Below, one piece after another: positions 61,647-64,000 of a DNA stretch of 64,000 bases (position 1 is its first letter; each line of letters opens with the position of its first letter). Source of the stretch: an uncultured Sphingobacteriales bacterium. Its GTDB lineage: Bacteria > Bacteroidota > Bacteroidia > Chitinophagales > Chitinophagaceae. The notes beneath the pieces were generated by a model. That model searched no databases, had not been told where the DNA came from, and worked only from the letters and a program-made list of their open reading frames with translations. The stretch lies in NCBI GenBank assembly GCA_937991535.1, contig CALKHN010000006.1, positions 1 to 64,000 on the forward strand, read 5' to 3'. The position numbers and the translations under genes were made by a program.

Positions 61647-64000
61647 TACCTGTTACATCATTTTTCATTTCATATTCTACCGGGAAGTCATTATTTCTGA
61701 AGAACAGGAAGTGCTTGTTTTTCCCTTTATCAAAAGAAACTATATCTTTTATTTCGCCTTCCACCAATAATCCCGACTTTGCCGGGCTCACCCATTGAAA
61801 TACGCCGTTGTCGTTAAGTAAAACATGCCCAAAACTCGCATCCTGCCGGCCAAACTGCGGCAGAAAGCCGAACTTATTTCCTCCCAGCACAAGGTCGGGT
61901 GTTCCATTGCTGTCAATGTCTGTAACACAAATTGTATTAACGCAGGAAAGTTGCACCATCTGCGGGAGATGCTGTATAGTGAATGTATTATTGCCCTGGT
62001 TTATAGCTACGCAGGAAAAGGGAAAGTTGAACTGTTTAACGGTAGATGATTTGATCATATCTTCAGGAAACAATGCCTGTATAGATTTTGTTGCATACGC
62101 TTCGTGTTTCAGGCTTTGCTTCCTGATAACAGGAAGCTGATCCTGCATTTCATTCTTTACAAATACCGGCATATCCCTGCCGTCTATGCTGTATGTTAAT
62201 ATTTTATCTATACTGCCATTATGATCAAAATCGTTCAGCCATAGTTTTACGGGCTTTTCGGCAGAAGGATGGAGATAGAAGTTTTCTCCGATATTTGCCA
62301 GTATCAAATCCTGCTTCCCGTCATTATTAATATCGGCCACAGCAACATCCTGCCACCAGCCAAATAGCCCTGAAAGATTGGTTGCTATTTCTCTAAACTG
62401 ATTATCTGTGAATGCAAAAACCTTAGGGCTCATCCATTCACCGCAAATTACAAGCTCATTTTTTTTATCTCCATCAATATCTGCCCATACCGCTCCGGTT
62501 ACCATACCAACATGTTGCAAACCGGGAGCTTTTGATGCTGTAACATCTGTAAAGTTGCCCTTCCCGTCATTCTCCAGCACATAACTTTGTGGCGATACCC
62601 CGTATGTAAATGGCACACTTCTGCTTCCTATAAAAAGATCCAGGTCTCCATCATTATCAAAATCATTGGCGGTAACTATAGCAATATTCATGGCGTTAGG
62701 TGGCAGCCGCCTGTTATCAATACTGAAATTTCCGTTTCCATCATTGATATATAACCTATGTTGAAGCTCGGGCAGACCCTGCGGGTAATTATTACCACCC
62801 GCACCAACAAAAAGATCTTTATCGCCATCACCATCACAATCAAAAAACAATACCCCTGTATCTTCGAACATGACAAAGCGATCAAACAGCGGCTCCGTTT
62901 TCCTGATAAACCTGCCATTGGGCTGCTGTATATACAGTTGACCGGGCTGGTTGGCCGCGCCCCCTACATATATGTCCACTAATCCATCATTGTTTACATC
63001 CGCAGTATCAGCTTTGGGGCCTTCCCTCGACAACAGAACAGGAACATTACGTTCATTGTAAAAATCCACATGGTTATCTTCTGTATGTTTTTCAAAAGCA
63101 TTGGCAACGGGCTTTAAAAAAGTAGCTGTGGCATTGTTACCGGGCAATACTTTTTGCGTATGGGAGGGCTTGGTAATACTATAGGTTGTATCAACCGATG
63201 GATTGTAATACATGGAATAAGACCGATCCGGCCATATGATCATCATCGAATCAGCTTTGCTGTTCCCAAGCCCAATGATATTTTTATAATCAACGGAAGA
63301 TTGAAAGCCCCTGGTTGGTATAACCTCACGTGTGTATATTGTATCTCCTGAAAAGATTATAATGGAACTGCCAACGGCGAAAGTATTTTTATCCGCCTGT
63401 TTTAGGGTAATAGCAATATAGTGGTTATTCTCTTGTTCTCTTGCATTATTGCGGTATATAAAAGCAGGTCCGTTTACATTGTTCGTGACCAGGTCAAGAT
63501 CGCCATCGTTATCAAGATCTCCGTAAGCGGAGCCATTGGAGAAGGAAAGTTGATTTAATCCCCATTCGCTACCTGTATCTTTAAAAGTGAGATCACCATT
63601 GTTTTTAAAGGCCTTATTCGATATAGGCACAGAAGGCATTTTATTAATAATGCTTTCAATTTCCTCTTTCTTGCCGGTAAGTACCATTTTTTGAATCATA
63701 TCATTGGCAAAAAAATTCATGAAATCAAGATTGGTCACATCATGATAAATACCATTACACACGAAAATATCATTCCAGCCGTCATTGTCTGCGTCAAAAA
63801 TCAAACCGCCCCAGCTCCAGTCTGAAGCGGCAACACCGCTAAAGTAGGCGATCTCATAAAATTTCCCTGCTCCGCTATTTAGCTGCAAGGTATTCTGCGT
63901 GAATTGATGATAAAAGCCGGAGTTTTCTTTTAAATGATACACATCATAATTCTCGAATGAAGTAGTTGTTTTAATGCGTTTGTCCTCGTAAGGCAGCATG
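61639..64000 (-). CDS. VCBS/FG-GAP repeat surface protein, N-terminus beyond the window
   Basis: The right window edge cuts this gene. The visible 787 codons match the two preceding VCBS proteins from about residue 320 onward: DADNDGWNDIFV, DLDNDGDLDLVT, the ASPIC-like FAVGSSIIIFSGDTIYTREV, then DVNNDGLVDIYV, DCDGDGDKDLFV, DFDNDGDLDLFI, DINNDGKQDLIL and DIDSNGTPDLVL. The in-frame ATG at 63999 is internal, because the sequence around it (MLPYEDKRIKTTTSF) lines up with an internal segment of the paralogs. It converges with the SRPBCC-like gene and overlaps it by 8 bp. Confidence 0.9.
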   Translation of the reverse strand, partial: MLPYEDKRIKTTTSFENYDVYHLKENSGFYHQFTQNTLQLNSGAGKFYEIAYFSGVAASDWSWGGLIFDADNDGWNDIFVCNGIYHDVTNLDFMNFFANDMIQKMVLTGKKEEIESIINKMPSVPISNKAFKNNGDLTFKDTGSEWGLNQLSFSNGSAYGDLDNDGDLDLVTNNVNGPAFIYRNNAREQENNHYIAITLKQADKNTFAVGSSIIIFSGDTIYTREVIPTRGFQSSVDYKNIIGLGNSKADSMMIIWPDRSYSMYYNPSVDTTYSITKPSHTQKVLPGNNATATFLKPVANAFEKHTEDNHVDFYNERNVPVLLSREGPKADTADVNNDGLVDIYVGGAANQPGQLYIQQPNGRFIRKTEPLFDRFVMFEDTGVLFFDCDGDGDKDLFVGAGGNNYPQGLPELQHRLYINDGNGNFSIDNRRLPPNAMNIAIVTANDFDNDGDLDLFIGSRSVPFTYGVSPQSYVLENDGKGNFTDVTASKAPGLQHVGMVTGAVWADIDGDKKNELVICGEWMSPKVFAFTDNQFREIATNLSGLFGWWQDVAVADINNDGKQDLILANIGENFYLHPSAEKPVKLWLNDFDHNGSIDKILTYSIDGRDMPVFVKNEMQDQLPVIRKQSLKHEAYATKSIQALFPEDMIKSSTVKQFNFPFSCVAINQGNNTFTIQHLPQMVQLSCVNTICVTDIDSNGTPDLVLGGNKFGFLPQFGRQDASFGHVLLNDNGVFQWVSPAKSGLLVEGEIKDIVSFDKGKNKHFLFFRNNDFPVEYEMKNDVTGIR

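Noticed and set aside
53821..64000. DNA-level repeats in the VCBS genes as mobile elements
   Set aside because: The repetition is at protein level (DxNxDGxxD motifs) within open frames; no transposase or terminal repeats were seen.

Overview
The window looks like a chromosomal segment of a Bacteroidota, most likely a Chitinophagaceae soil or plant-associated species. This is inferred from two SusC/SusD pairs, a FecI/FecR-type sigma/anti-sigma pair, TAnnTTTG-type promoter elements, almost no Shine-Dalgarno sequences, many lipoproteins and Tat-type leaders, and ribosomal proteins ordered L13-S9-S2-EF-Ts. About 49 genes are supported. No tRNA, rRNA, insertion sequence, phage gene or CRISPR array was seen.

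Region 1 (1-17.8 kb, all minus strand) is a SusCD locus driven by an ECF sigma factor and a FecR anti-sigma factor. The SusC carries the N-terminal STN signalling domain expected for that control. The SusCD pair is followed by a GMC oxidoreductase with a gluconate-2-dehydrogenase subunit-3 partner, a double-domain amidohydrolase, a polysaccharide deacetylase, a PHP/DUF3604-like protein with a frameshift near its start, a GntP permease, a ceramidase-like hydrolase and, cut by the window edge, a membrane-bound dehydrogenase. No classical glycoside hydrolase is visible, which suggests an oxidative route for breaking down its substrate.

Region 2 (18.0-34.9 kb) is a second, paralogous SusCD locus controlled by a divergent AraC regulator. 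Its SusC lacks STN. It encodes two secreted glycosidase-like proteins, a sodium/solute symporter, a PIG-L deacetylase, a mutarotase-fold protein, an enolase-superfamily dehydratase, a truncated alpha/beta hydrolase and two short-chain dehydrogenases. Together these could import a glycan, cleave it and oxidise and dehydrate the released sugar.

Region 3 (35.0-38.0 kb) is the housekeeping operon rplM-rpsI-rpsB-tsf, with a clear promoter and a clear intrinsic terminator. S2 has an unusual Gly/Arg/Pro-rich tail.

Region 4 (38.1-45.7 kb) holds two small membrane-anchored proteins, one with a frame break exactly at an A AAA AAC heptamer, and then a nitrosative-stress/micro-oxic group: Rrf2 regulator with three cysteines, DUF59 Fe-S assembly factor, heme-copper-oxidase-like membrane protein, DUF2249 protein, lipoprotein, NDH-2 and the di-iron repair protein RIC. 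A perfect 12-6-12 palindrome sits about 40 bp upstream of the inferred ric transcription start.

Region 5 (45.9-49.1 kb, plus strand) is a four-gene sugar-oxidation operon (aldo/keto reductase, zinc alcohol dehydrogenase, sugar isomerase/epimerase, L-rhamnose mutarotase), probably for L-fucose, L-galactose or L-rhamnose-like sugars. It is bracketed by two copies of a short hairpin repeat.

Region 6 (49.3-64.0 kb) contains a double thioredoxin-fold protein, two LOG-family proteins flanking a sodium/solute symporter, and three very large VCBS/FG-GAP repeat lipoproteins, the last cut by the right edge, with a single-pass membrane protein between the second and third.
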